Positions 10,001 to 20,604 of a DNA stretch of 64,000 nucleotides are shown here, piece after piece. Origin of the DNA: Phaeosaccion multiseriatum (taxonomy: Eukaryota > Ochrophyta, other classes); assembly GCA_965112735.1 (NCBI GenBank), contig OZ218950.1:3844001-3908000 (forward strand). The letters are read 5' to 3'. The position numbers and the translations under genes were made by a program. The notes under the pieces were generated by a model that was given only the letters and a program-made list of their open reading frames with translations, made no database searches and had not been told where the DNA came from. Position 1 is the stretch's first letter. Each line of letters starts with the position of its first letter.

Positions 10001-11203
10001 GAGCCCTCTCGGAGCTTCCATCAGCCCTGATCCTCCTCCTCCTCTTCCTCCTCCTCATCTCCTCCTCGTCCTCCTACTACTGCTGCTGCTGCTGCTCTTG
10101 GGGCTCCTCCTCACTCACCATGACTCTTCCACAGGGCTCTCCTCTGTGACGTCGTCTGTCTCGGGATGCACGATGGGCACGCGCACCCACACCTGCGCAA
10201 GTGTACAAGTGTGTGCGTATGCCATGGGGGAGGAGAGTAGGGGGACTAAGTCACTGCGAGGGAAGGGAAGGACGCATCAGCCACACGTGCGCTTCAAAAG
10301 AAGTGCCGGGAGCCGCCCTCATTGTCTCTTCGCCGCACACCCACCCTACCCTATACCCTATACCCTACCCTACCCCATACCCCACCCTATTCCCTACCTG
10401 GATGTATTGGAGGCCCTGCAGGACCTGGTTCAGACACCTGCCGTAATTGACACATCCACTGGGCTTGGGCCGAGGGCACAGCACGGCGGGGACGGCGAGA
10501 TGGGACGCCCATGCGAATTCTTGCTTGAGGGCCTGAGCAGTGGACGAGGGGGAGGGACACCCAATGCCGCGAGTCCAAGAATGTGCCATGTGTGCGCGAG
10601 TGTGGGAGTACGTGGTCCCGTCTACATGAGCATCAGCAGCAAACAGATAGAGGATGGCCAACAGCGCTGCATGCCGCTGTTCGTCGCCCAAAAACGAAGC
10701 AACGCCCCTTAAGGGTGAAGAAAAAGGGGAGAAGACGAGGAGCGGCCAAGCAAAGACAGGCTCCTCCGTGATAGCCAGCCCTGCAGTGGCCTGCCCTTCT
10801 CTCCTGCGTATGTGAGACTTACCACCTCAGATGCCGTCCTAATGTCGGCGCACTTGCTGTCGAGATCAATGCTCTCTGCAATCTTGCCCACCACCACGCT
10901 TCCCCACTGGGAGCTGTCAAGAAGCATGTCACTCCGTGTGAGCGGCGCGTCTCTGTTGTCACTGACTCGCGTGCACGTTCGCTTCAACCGGGGGTGAACG
11001 AGAGGCACACACACAAAGTCAAAGTGCTCTCGCCGTGCCTCGCTGAGCAAGTCATTTAGATCGGGTACGCTGTTGGTGTCGAGGCCAATCACGAGCTTGG
11101 GATGCTGAGGAGGAGGAGGCACTCCTGCAGCCTCCTGCCCGGCAGGAGCAGCAGGAGCGGGTGGAGGTGGCGGCTGCTGCGTCTGTGTATCCGGTACTAC
11201 CAT
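7051..11203 (-). CDS. PRMT5: Protein arginine N-methyltransferase 5
   Basis: Ten exons: 11203-10823, 10532-10398, 10192-10119, 9878-9725, 9594-9503, 9307-9175, 8683-8585, 8331-8113, 7899-7570, 7350-7051. All are GT-AG, total 1,917 nt, 638 aa, essentially the length of human PRMT5. The N-terminal half is the TIM barrel ([52 protein letters not shown]). The catalytic half has [11 protein letters not shown], with the Phe that specifies symmetric dimethylation in known PRMT5s; the SAM-binding [17 protein letters not shown]; the double-E loop [15 protein letters not shown]; and the beta-barrel ending [12 protein letters not shown]. It transfers methyl groups from SAM to Arg of histones and Sm proteins, normally with a WD-repeat partner not seen here. 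The first 35 residues are Pro/Ala-rich and not conserved. Two adjacent introns (7900-8112 and 7351-7569) are stop-free multiples of three. Confidence 0.97.
7986..8028 (+). repeat. (TTTCCG/TTTCGG)n intronic repeat in PRMT5
   Basis: Short tandem hexanucleotide run inside the eighth PRMT5 intron; it is open in the coding-strand frame, where it would read as alternating Glu and Thr. Confidence 0.7.
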
Positions 11204-11899
11204 CTTAACAAAAGATGATTTAATGGGGGGTGTCCAGTCCGAGCCTGGGCGCCGCCGGATGTGCTTTTGTTGACATATTTGAGGCCTGTATAGCCCAGGC
11301 CTGTCAACCCCTGATACACTATCCGCTGTCGGCCGGCGCCAGCCGGCGCGCTATCCGCTATCGAGAATGTGGGCGATAGTATATCAGGGGTTGACCCCTG
11401 GGTTGCGACCAGCAGAAGCCGGCCAAACCTCACCTGGGGCCGCGTACCGTTCCTCCTTTGGAAATACATTTGCTCCTATAATAATGTATTGATTCATAAT
11501 ACGTAGCGGATGTCCGCTACTGCTACTGCAGCTGCCTGCTGCTCGCTGTTTGGGCGCAAAAACAAGGCACGGCAGCACCCTGCTGTCACGCCGTCTGCTT
11601 TTGCTTGCCCCCCCAGCACCTGTCTCGGTCTCTTCTCTCCCCCTGCATGTCTATCTGTCCGCACCCCTGTCTTTCTCTCCCCATCCGTCGGTCCGTCCGA
11701 GCGAGTATCTGCTCCCCCCCCCAGCCCAGCCCCGACCGAAGACAGCGACACGAAAAGACACAACACATGCCTTCTCTTGTCCTGCCTGTACGTGCGAAGC
11801 CGACAAAGCTCGGACGTTGCCCGCCCGCCTGCTCATCGCACCATACCACACCCCGCCTCCTCCTCCTCTTCCTCCTCCTCCTCCTCTCCTGCTCAAGAC
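11204..11899. other. Intergenic region between PRMT5 and the plastid rubredoxin gene
   Basis: Contains the PRMT5 5' flank, the 91-bp inverted-repeat element, a segment around 11401-11425 that recurs near 30970 (GCGACCAGCAGAAGCC), and C-rich sequence. No gene seen. Confidence 0.6.
11304..11394. mobile_element. Short MITE-like inverted-repeat element
   Basis: A 91-bp element whose ends are TCAACCCCTGATACACTATC and the reverse complement of TCAACCCCTGATATACTATC, 19 of 20 matching. The interior holds the same GCTATCCGCT and CCGGCGCCAGCCGG blocks as the larger element at 17309-17619. No clean target duplication is visible; the flanks CCTG/CCCTG match only partly. It lies about 100 bp 5' of the PRMT5 start codon, so it may sit in that promoter. 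Confidence 0.75.
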
Positions 11900-12028
11900 T
11901 CAAGAGGAGTCGGGTAGTACGGCGTCTTTGACAGTGAATTCCGACTTGGGCGCCCCGCACTCCGGGCACTCGAAGTCGTCTCCGAAGAACTTGAACTCTC
12001 GGCCCTGGGGAGGCAGAGAGAGGGAGAT

Positions 12029-12069
<41 letters not shown>

Positions 12070-15000
12070 CGGACAGACGCAAACGGGTGCGAGGTTAGAC
12101 AGACAAGAGAGAGGGGCGAAGACGCACACAAGGAGAGAGAAGGGGGTGCAGATCGACAGATACACAGACAGGAGGGGTAGAAGATTGAAGGAGAGGCAGG
12201 CGGAGAGCCAGACAGACAGGCAGACTGACAGACAGACTGACAGACAGACAGACAGACAGACAAGACATTCAGGTACAGAGGACAGGACAGACGAGAGAAG
12301 AGGAAGGAAAACAAGACGCACACACGCTGCAGAGAGAGGAGACTTCAACCGCACAAGCAGCACACACACTATCTTCAAGAGCCAAACCAAAGCCAAAGTC
12401 CCAAAACCCCTCGCTCACTGCTTTTCGCTTCGCTCCCTCACCTTTGCCACGAACATGGTGTACCCGCAGTCATTGCACTCGCACTTTTGGGGAGGCCCGG
12501 CTGGCTCTCCGTCGTCGTCATCGCTTGGTGCCGGTCTATGCACCTCTTCGGTTAGGAGGTCCCAGCCCTCCTCCTCCCCTCCCTCTTCCATCTCTTCCCC
12601 CTCTACCTCCTCCTCGACCTCCTCCTCCTCCTCCCCCCCCTCCTCCTCCCCCTCCTCTACCTCCTCTACCTCCTCTACCTCCCCCTCCTCCGTCTCCTCC
12701 TCCTCCTCCTCCTCCTCCTCCTCCTCCTCCTCTTCATACTCACCTTCCTCCATCTCCTCATCCCCTTCCTCCCAATCCTCCTCCTCATCGAGATCCCCCT
12801 CGAGCTCGTAATTTGTCGCCATCTCATACCAAAGTGCCTCTTCCCTCTCCTCCTTGCTCTGCTTCTCTGTCATATCCTTGAGCATGCTGAGTTCCGTCTC
12901 ATCCACATCCTCTGGGACTTCGACAGGCTCCGCCACCTCTGAGGGATCGTCCAGCCCTGTCTCTTCGTCCAATTGCTTCCCCTCGAGCATCACCAACATT
13001 TCCTTGCCTTGCTTAATCTCCGCCTCGCTCTCAAGCTCGTAGGTACCTTCCACGTCGCCGGCCTGTGTGTGTATGTGTGTGTGCGGTGTATGGCAATGAA
13101 CAAGAGTGTGTTTGACATGACATGATATGAGCATGACGGACGCGAATCAAAGCCAAGGCAAAAGCAAACGTAGAGGGTATGCATGTATCCATGTGAGCAA
13201 GCCACAGCTCCAAGACGTTCTTCGACTCACAACACACACACTCACACACACAGAGAGAGAAAGAGACACAGAGAGATAGACACATAGACAGACAGACACA
13301 CACATAGAGAGAGAGTGAGAGTGAGAGGCCCTTCCTCACACCACAGACCACAGCAACTTACCAGCGTCAGCTCTTGCCCCCCGAGATTGTCATCCTCGGT
13401 CTCTTTTCCCTGATCGTCCAATTGCGTCCCCATCATGTCTTCGTTACGCTGCTTTCCATAGTAAAACTTTTCGTCAGCTAAACTCATCCCACCCATCCCC
13501 CCATAATCCATGTCGTCGGCTTCCCCCACGCCCTCCTCGCCCTCTCCGCTTCCGCCCCCGCCTCCCTCCCCCTCTCCTGTACTACTCGGAGTGGGCTTGG
13601 GCCTCCTTGGTCTCAGGAATTTCTCCTTCAGGTCCAAGGCTTCCTCCTCTGTAAAGCCGAGAAGCTCGTAGCCTTCAGGAAGCCCCTCCGCCCCCCTTGG
13701 CATGGTGCGAACTGAAGAGGATGAGACGGGAAGATGGGAGGAGAGAGCGGGAGGGGGTGCATCCACAAGGAGAGGAGGTGGGGGAAGTGAAAAGGGGGCA
13801 ACATACACACACACGCGCGCGCGTGTGAGCAAGGCGTTTTCCACAACAGACAGACAGACAGCAAACCTCTTACGTGATTCACGAAGCCCCACGGTCGGTA
13901 GCGTCTCAATGGCCATGTCAATGTCCTGGGCCCCGCCTCCGAACTTGACCTTTAGTGACTTGGCCATCTTGGCGTAGAGGTCGTCGTTGATCTTCTGGGC
14001 CTTCTTGTTGCTGGTGAGCTGCTTGGCAAGGAAGTACAGCTGGTTGCGTGCCTCTGCGGCGTCTCCAGTGCCCATGGCAGTGGTCAAGATGCATTTTGAC
14101 AACTGCGCCAAAGGAAAAGGTCGCATGTGACACGAGGGAGAGAGACAAAGAAAGACAGGGAGAGAGAGAGAAAGACAGAGAGAGGCAGAGCGGGTGGATG
14201 AGATGGGGAGAGAGAGAGACGCGACACTGATTGATTGCACACTGTAGTAGTACAGGGGGGGGCAGGGACATCACAACTACCATTGACGTAATGAGAGCTC
14301 TTCCCTCCCTCCCTCCCTCCCTCCCTCCCTCCCTTAATCAATCAATCAATCAATCAAAGCACTTGCATCTTGTATCCATCCATCTCACCATTGCCTCCTT
14401 TACCCCCAGCGAGTCCGAAACGGTTTTGACGCACGAGATGACCTCACATGACATGGGCAGCTCAACCTGAGAGAAAGAGAGGTGTGGGTGGGTGGGGGGT
14501 TGAAAGGGAGGAGAAGGAAGTGGGGGGGGATAGGGGAGTAGTGAGCATCCGCAAGAACAGCGGGGAAGGAGGGAGGAAGGGAGAGGGGCAGAGGGGAGGC
14601 AAGCGTAGAAGAGCAGGGGGGTGGGGGCTCAATCCAGTGGGACCTGGAGCATTCAGAACAGCATTCGTCCCTTCTCAGAGCACGAAGATGCCTCCTTGGA
14701 GCTGCTTAGAGTGACATGGCTCCGTATCGGGTCATGACTGTCGAGCGAGTGATGAGAGCGATGCGAGAGGTGCGGGCCTGGACTCTTCCCTTCGTCGTAA
14801 TCAAGGCTCACAAGGTGTCAGCGTTGGGGGTTTGAGTCCCAGCCATGAACTGAACTTGGTAGGCAGGCTCGAGCGAGGCTCGAGGGAGGCTCTTAAGCTT
14901 GCATGTCTCGTTTGTTTCACAGCACTCACCAAAGCTTTGAGTAGGGATAGCATCAGTACTTTTTTCCGCACCAGGAAGCCGAGGCCAGATTTGTACTCCT

Positions 15001-15432
15001 CGAGGACTTCTGCTACGCTCGCAGCATTGTCGCTGCAAATGCGGAGAGAGAGAGAGAGAGAAAAGAGAAGGAGATGGAGAACACGAGAGAGAGAGATAGA
15101 AGGAACGAGACAGAGGGGTGGATGAGAACCCGCGTCCCTGTCTTCATCGAGCAACTACACCACTGCCACTCCCATAGTCAGTACCACGGAGTTAGATGCG
15201 CTTACATATCATATCCAGCATGAAGCATGATTTCCTTCCTGCCTGCCAGCTGTGAGCTGAATCACTTACATATTGACCGACATCTCGGGTCCAAAGTTTT
15301 CAACTAACTCGTCGCTCCCCTTTGTGAGACCCTGGTAGATGACATAGAAGCTCCCGCCCACACCACCAATGATCGCTGCCTTGGTTACAATGCCTCGTAA
15401 TGGGCTTTGCTCCTGCATTTTCGTGTGTGTGT

Positions 15433-15463
<31 letters not shown>

Positions 15464-16953
15464 GGGGAAGGGTGGGGTGGGGTGGGGTCCAAAACAACAA
15501 GCAGCGGGGCTCGTAATTGGAGTTCTTGAGGCGGTCACGAGAGCCAAACAGCCTTCATGCCTGGACGGGAAAGCACTACACACTCTTGGAAGCCTTCTTC
15601 CTCTGACAAAGGCCAAGGACGCGAAAATCGATCCCTCTATTGCTTCCTCGCTCAGCAGTGCTGTCGTCAGGTCAGGTCTATCGTTGAAACATCCACACAT
15701 CTTCCCAACGTGCCATACTCAGCGCGCAGGCGCACCACACGCTCTAGTTGCGGCGAATTGCCGGTCTATCTGTCACATCCCCCCCCCCCCTTCCCTCTCT
15801 CATGTTCTCTCTCGCTCCTCGTGACTCACTCACCACTTGTGACTGACTCGCCGCCTGTTCTCGAAAGAGCTGTGTTCTCTCCCTCATGGTAAGCTCGGCC
15901 TCCTCCTCCTCCTCCTCCTGGTGGATTGAGTATTGAGCCACAACGGAAGCATGCGATTTTGAGCCCCAAGTGTTTGTGCGCATGAAGGAAGCACAGAATG
16001 AAGCCCAGCACCCGCCCAACATCAAAGGAGAGTCGGGGAAGAGGGGGGGCGGGGTGAACCAGGAGTTAAGCAGTGCGAGGATTGTGTCACGTTGGTACCT
16101 CCCCCCATCTGTTAGAGGGGTCACCTCGGCGAGGGGGGGTGAAGCATCCCACACACAAGACTTTGGATTACGCTCTGTGCGATTGCCGTGCTAACGATGT
16201 GCCTGCCATCTTACCGTGTCCTGCTCCTCCCCCACCAAGGTTTCCATCGACGACACTTCTCGGTACGCGTTTGAGTTCCTCTGCTGCTGCGTAGAAGCCA
16301 TCTCTGCGTATCCTCCCCCCGTTGCACCTCCAATCCTCACAGATTTGCCATTGCCCAGCCCCATCCGAAGAGGTAGCCTCGACTGTGGACAGGCAAGCAG
16401 AGCAGCAAGCAGCAGCAACCGCAGAGCGGAAATAAGTGTGTGAGTAAGGGAAGGAAGACTCGGATGCTGCGGCACTACCATTGACCAACAGCCTTGCATG
16501 CCCATGTGTAAGACCTGCCCCTTACATTGAACCCCCCCTCGTTGCCATGTTTCCCCACGGTCATGATCTGCTAATGCACTTGCTGCCCTGCTGCATGTGC
16601 CGGCAATCGCATCGATTACCGAGGACAATGAGCTGACAATCCGCAGCCCTTTGGCTGTGGCTGCCTGGCATGCACGCAATGCATACATACGCAAAAAAAA
16701 CGCAACGTTGCAACTCATACAAAAGGCTCGTTGCCCTCCACTACAGCAGCGTAGAGCACACCCCGTGCAATTCTCCTCCAGACTCCCCCCACCTCCCAGC
16801 ACAGCTGCTGGTGAAGTAAGGGGAAGGGGGGCTGGCTGGCTGGTGCCTACGTACCTTACTATAGGAGACTGGCATCGCCGGCGCAGCAAAGAAACCATCG
16901 CACACGCCTACACCGAGCGTGGCGAGCACCGCGATGGCGTAGATGCGGTGCAT
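11900..16953 (-). CDS. Plastid-targeted protein with C-terminal rubredoxin-type zinc/iron knuckle
   Basis: Ten exons: 16953-16855, 16382-16215, 15917-15834, 15412-15270, 15032-14930, 14466-14389, 14102-13874, 13711-13362, 13062-12442, 12004-11900. All are GT-AG and in phase; 659 aa. It starts with a signal peptide (MHRIYAIAVLATLGVGVCDG) followed by FFAAPAMP, a Phe at the predicted cleavage point as in ASAFAP-type bipartite plastid signals. A conserved-looking middle has a hydrophobic segment near residues 126-145 (AAIIGGVGGSFYVIYQGL) and amphipathic helices. Then come a long Glu-rich region, partly from a CTC microsatellite, and the terminal CxxC pairs CNDCGYT and CPECGA, split by the last intron. 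Rubredoxin-type knuckles bind one iron or zinc and, in plastids, occur in photosystem-assembly factors; the role here is unknown. The rest of the protein I do not recognise. Confidence 0.8.
12026..12065 (+). repeat. (AG)n beside a 3' splice site
   Basis: On the coding (-) strand this is a pure CT tract just upstream of the last acceptor of the rubredoxin gene (acceptor at 12005-12006), acting as or extending the polypyrimidine tract. Confidence 0.85.
15423..15467 (+). repeat. (GT)n plus poly-G tract beside a 3' splice site
   Basis: On the coding strand a poly-C run leads into (CA)n and then the acceptor of the fourth exon of the rubredoxin gene. Likely length-variable. Confidence 0.8.
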
Positions 16954-17308
16954 GCTCAGCCTTGTGGCCCTACACCTCTGCTGCTTTGCAAATGTGGCGC
17001 GCGCTGCTCGTTCAACAAGCAAAGCACGAAACAGAGTTGGTGGGCTCCAAGTGGCTCAAGGAACGCGGGAGAGGGGGGGGTATGTTTCATTTTGTTCGTA
17101 TATACCCCTGCTGAGGTCTCGCACCTCGCACTCGCACCGCACAGCCCGGGTAGTCAGTCGAAGTCAGGGTAGCCCTCTGCTATTCGAGGGCCGCAGATTG
17201 CATGCTGCGGGTCCGATAGGCTGCTGTACAATAGTGATTGCTTGGATTGTTTTTGCTACTGTATGGGGTTTGTGACGTAAAGAAGCGCCCTACTAATGTA
17301 TCAACTAC
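16954..17308. other. 5' flank of the plastid rubredoxin gene
   Basis: No coding content recognised. It holds the promoter side of the - strand gene and the left target-site copy AACTAC (17303-17308) of the neighbouring element. Confidence 0.5.
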
Positions 17309-17619
17309 TCGACCCCTGACACGCTATCCGCTAACGCTATCGCCGGCGCCAGCCGGCACGCTATCCGCTATCTCCGGCGCGCTATCCGCTATCGCCGGCG
17401 CAGCCGGCTCGCTATCCGCTATCGCCGGCGCCAGCCGGCGCGCTATCCGCTATCGCCAGCGTCAGCTGCTACCGCACCGGGGGGGGGGGGGGGGGGAGAG
17501 CTGACGCCAGCCGGCGCGCTATCCGCTATCGGCCGGCGCCAGCCGGCACGCTATCCGCTATTGGCCGGCGGCCGATAGCGCGCTATCGAGAATGTGAGCG
17601 ATAGCGTGTCAGGGGTCGA
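17309..17619. mobile_element. 311-bp MITE-like element with perfect TIRs and 6-bp TSD
   Basis: Left end TCGACCCCTGACACGCTATC; the right end is its exact reverse complement. It is flanked by a direct duplication AACTAC at 17303-17308 and 17620-17625. The interior is made of about seven diverged copies of a block containing CGCTATCCGCTATC and CCGGCGCCAGCCGG, interrupted by a poly-G run near 17480-17496. There is no coding capacity, so any transposition would need an enzyme supplied elsewhere. The right target copy contains the stop codon of the next gene (17622-17624 on the - strand), so the element sits immediately after that ORF. A shorter relative lies at 11304-11394. Confidence 0.88.
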
Positions 17620-17621
17620 AA

Positions 17622-20497
17622 CTACGCGAAAGCGTCCACGAGCGTGAAGGGGCTGCGGCTGCTACCGCCGCTGCTGCTGATACCCGCCCCGGCCAGCAAC
17701 ACATGCGGAAGCATCATGCTATCGAGATGGTTGGTTGTGCCCTCATGGGGGCTCGAGTCCTTCTCCTCAAGCTGCCGGTGCTCTATTTGGGGACCATTGC
17801 GAGTCCGAGGGATGCCTCGACTGCTACTGCTGCTCACTCCTATTGTCGGCTCGCTCTTCACCTTTTGCTGGCCCGGGGCGGAGCGCTGCTTCGTTTCCCC
17901 TTCTTCGGCCGCACCCGGTCCTTCTTGGTCCTTCTGCGTTAGTCGCGCTGCTGCTTCTGCTGCTGCCGCTGCTACTTGGTCCGGCTTTTCAGAAGTGTCG
18001 CAAAGCACTCGCCCGCCCAAAGAGTAGATCGGAGACCCACAGCTCCATTCCTTCTTCTTCATCACAGCGGTCTTGGCATGGGCGGGACGGAGAAAAGTCG
18101 AGTCGGGCGCCTGCCTGGACGAAGGGAGAAGTAAGATGCACTGCTGCTGTATCACCAACTGCTGGTGCTGCTTCTGTGGCGGCCGCCGTGGCGAGCTCTG
18201 CTGCTCACCAAGGCCGTCCAGGGCGTCAAGGGGGTGGGCGTTGACGTGTTGCCAGCAGGAGGAGGAGTGCTCAGTCCCAGCAGCAGCGCTCCCCACAACG
18301 GACTCCTCTGGGCCCATCTGCTGCCACCGGTCGGCCGACAGGACGCACGAGGACGAAGGTCCCATGATACCAATGATACCATCCTCGTCTCCCTCCTCTC
18401 CCAGGCTCAGTTGGAGCAAGGCCGCGGAGCACTGGGGAGGGCGTGCGAGTGGTGCCGCCGACACGCCACCCAATCCAGTGTTTGGCGACGGCTGTAGCTG
18501 CTGGTGGTGCTGCTGTTCTCGCTTTGACGAAGACTCGCCCAGTCTCTGCCCTCCAAGCTGTCCCTCCTGGCGTGGCGCCACCGTGACCAAGTCAGCGGGT
18601 ACCTGCATCCGCAGCAAGGGGCCGGTCTTCTCCTCTTCGCGAACGCCCTCTTGGTCAGCCGGGGCGGCACTAGCAGTAGCAGTAGTGGCAGTAGCCGCAG
18701 CACTCGGAGCAGGGCCATCCGGCACATCATCAGTCGCCAGCCGTACGTAGGACTCTTGGGGATGCAGCGAAATGCCCCCTTGCCCCTCTCCTTCTCCTTG
18801 CCCTTCATGTACCTGCTGCTCGGAGGGGAGGAACAAAGTGTAGGCAGGGTCCACATTGCTCCCGGCTGCTGCAGCTCCGCCTGCCGTTTGTGCTAGCCCC
18901 CCCCCAGCCCTTCCTCCCCCCTGCTCGACAAGCTTCATTCCCCCTTCCTCTTTGCGTGCAATGAAAGGCGAAGACTGCGAATAGCCCCGCTGCTGCTGCT
19001 CCTGTTGCTCCGTCATCTCCTTTGACAGTGTTGCGGTGGATAGACAAATGGGCGGGGGTATTGTAGGTATCTGAAGAGTGCAGAAAGGAGTGTCTCGCCG
19101 TTGTAGCAGTTGGAGCGTTGAAGGCCTCCGCGTGCCCTCGACGTGTGATAAAGCCCTTTCTCTGCTACTCCTGCTGGCGCTTCCTTGTAGTGACCTTTTT
19201 CGGCCTCCACCCCTGGCTACGCGCACCTCCGCCGTCAGAAGAGGGGCGATCGCCACGGTTTCGTCGCAATCCCCTTCGGCGCTCTGCCCTCCTCCCCCTG
19301 GTGCGTCACGCGCGCCTGTCGTGCCTGTCCCTTCTTTACGTACGCCAGGAGAGGGACGCCGGGAGAGAGTGGAATGTGTCCCCTGGGCAAGTGATGCCAT
19401 GTCGTGGATGGGGCCTAGTCGATCTCGAAGAGGAAAGCGCTGTCCCTTATGCTGCCTATTCTGCTGTTGATGCTGCAGCTGCAGCATCTGCTGCTCCTTC
19501 TGCTGTTGTAGCCGCTGTAGCTCCCTACTCTCTTTGAGCTGTTCCCGCCTCAATCGGGTTGCTGCGCGGTCCGCGGTCCCTGCACTAGATACTCGCGCCC
19601 ACTCCTGAAAAACGAGCCTAGTGCGAGCCAAGACAAACCAGCAGCAGGAGAGTTTAAAGCTAATGAAGGACTGACCTCATTCCAGAGCATAGAAAGGGGT
19701 CGGGGGACACACATGAGCTTTCGCACCTGACCAAAACCCACGAGACACCACGCTTCATGTAGCCGGCTTCAATCTCCTTGCGCGAGGACGCGCAATGCTT
19801 CTCCAGCCTCCGGAGCTGGGCGTTGGACTGCCGTACGATTATGCACAGCGCCTGGAAAGCCTTGTCTTTCGCCTCCATATCTTTGTGGAGCTGCATTTCT
19901 CGTTCCTTTTGCTTCTCCGCTTGCCACAACGCATTGTTTGTGGTTTGTACTGCAGGCATTCATTCGAGAGGGGGCGGTGACTGTGAGGGCTCTTTCGAGA
20001 GAAACTCTTGTCAATTCGCTCTCCCATGGCATGTACCTTCATTCTGGAACTCGTTGGCAGCGTCATCCACCAGCTTCAAGTCCTCGAGGTCTCCGAAAGC
20101 GGCATCAAAGGCCTTCAGCGACTTCCTCCGGCGCCGAGTCACAGTCGCGCGTTTTATAGAGGCGGGCGACGAGGGCCCCTCTGTACTCGGTGCGTGCAGC
20201 CAATTGTTTCGGGGTTGACAGCAGCAAGTTTAGGGGACGTTGTGATGTGAGAGCTTCGTGCTGGAGCAGGGCCCAGTCGACTGGAAGGCACCTTCTTTTT
20301 TACGAACAGCAAGGAATCAGGTTCTCACCTCGCGGCTTCGCTCTCTTCCCAGTCCCTTGGCCTTGTGGTGACTTGCTGCTCGTCCGATTGAGGCCTCTGG
20401 GGCTGCTGGAGGGGGAGGCGATAAAACTCATCGCCTCACTCTGGCGTAGCCCTATCGCTCTCTGAGAAGAGAGGGAGAAGGAGGGCGCGGCCCTCAT
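17622..20497 (-). CDS. Unknown coiled-coil, Gln-rich protein
   Basis: Four exons: 20497-20329, 20180-20037, 19949-19727, 19617-17622; 843 aa. The last junction has an equally in-phase alternative (donor after 19732, acceptor before 19604). Exons two and three encode a charged alpha-helical region: SLKAFDAAFGDLEDLKLVDD, WQAEKQKEREMQLHKDMEAK, AQLRRLEKHCASSRKEIEAG. A segment RLVFQEWARV is reminiscent of a Trp-containing helix, then a Gln-rich coiled coil. The remaining 550 residues are low-complexity Ser/Gln/Gly with no domain I recognise. The start ATG is 107 bp from the divergent sulfatase ATG, implying a shared promoter. The stop codon lies in the target duplication of the adjacent MITE. Function unknown. 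Confidence 0.65.
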
Positions 20498-20604
20498 TTT
20501 GTTGACATATCTTTTGAAACGGTTTTTCGATCAACTGGCGGGGAGTAACGGGGAATTCTTCTTCCTCCTTCACAATACCTGTTGATGAACCAAGCCTGCT
20601 GAGG

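Noticed and set aside
10340-10397. Telomere-like CCCTA/CCCTATA repeats
   Set aside because: Short, irregular and inside a PRMT5 intron that splices normally; not an interstitial telomere array of any length.
17309-17619. CRISPR-like repeat array
   Set aside because: Repeats of GCTATCCGCT are diverged, without regular spacers, and are enclosed by terminal inverted repeats and a target duplication; the host is a eukaryote.
20037-20250. - strand frame LAARTEYRGALVARLYKTRD as the first exon of the coiled-coil gene
   Set aside because: Attractive sequence, but it meets a stop before the conserved helix; the exon starting at 20180 joins both neighbours in phase.
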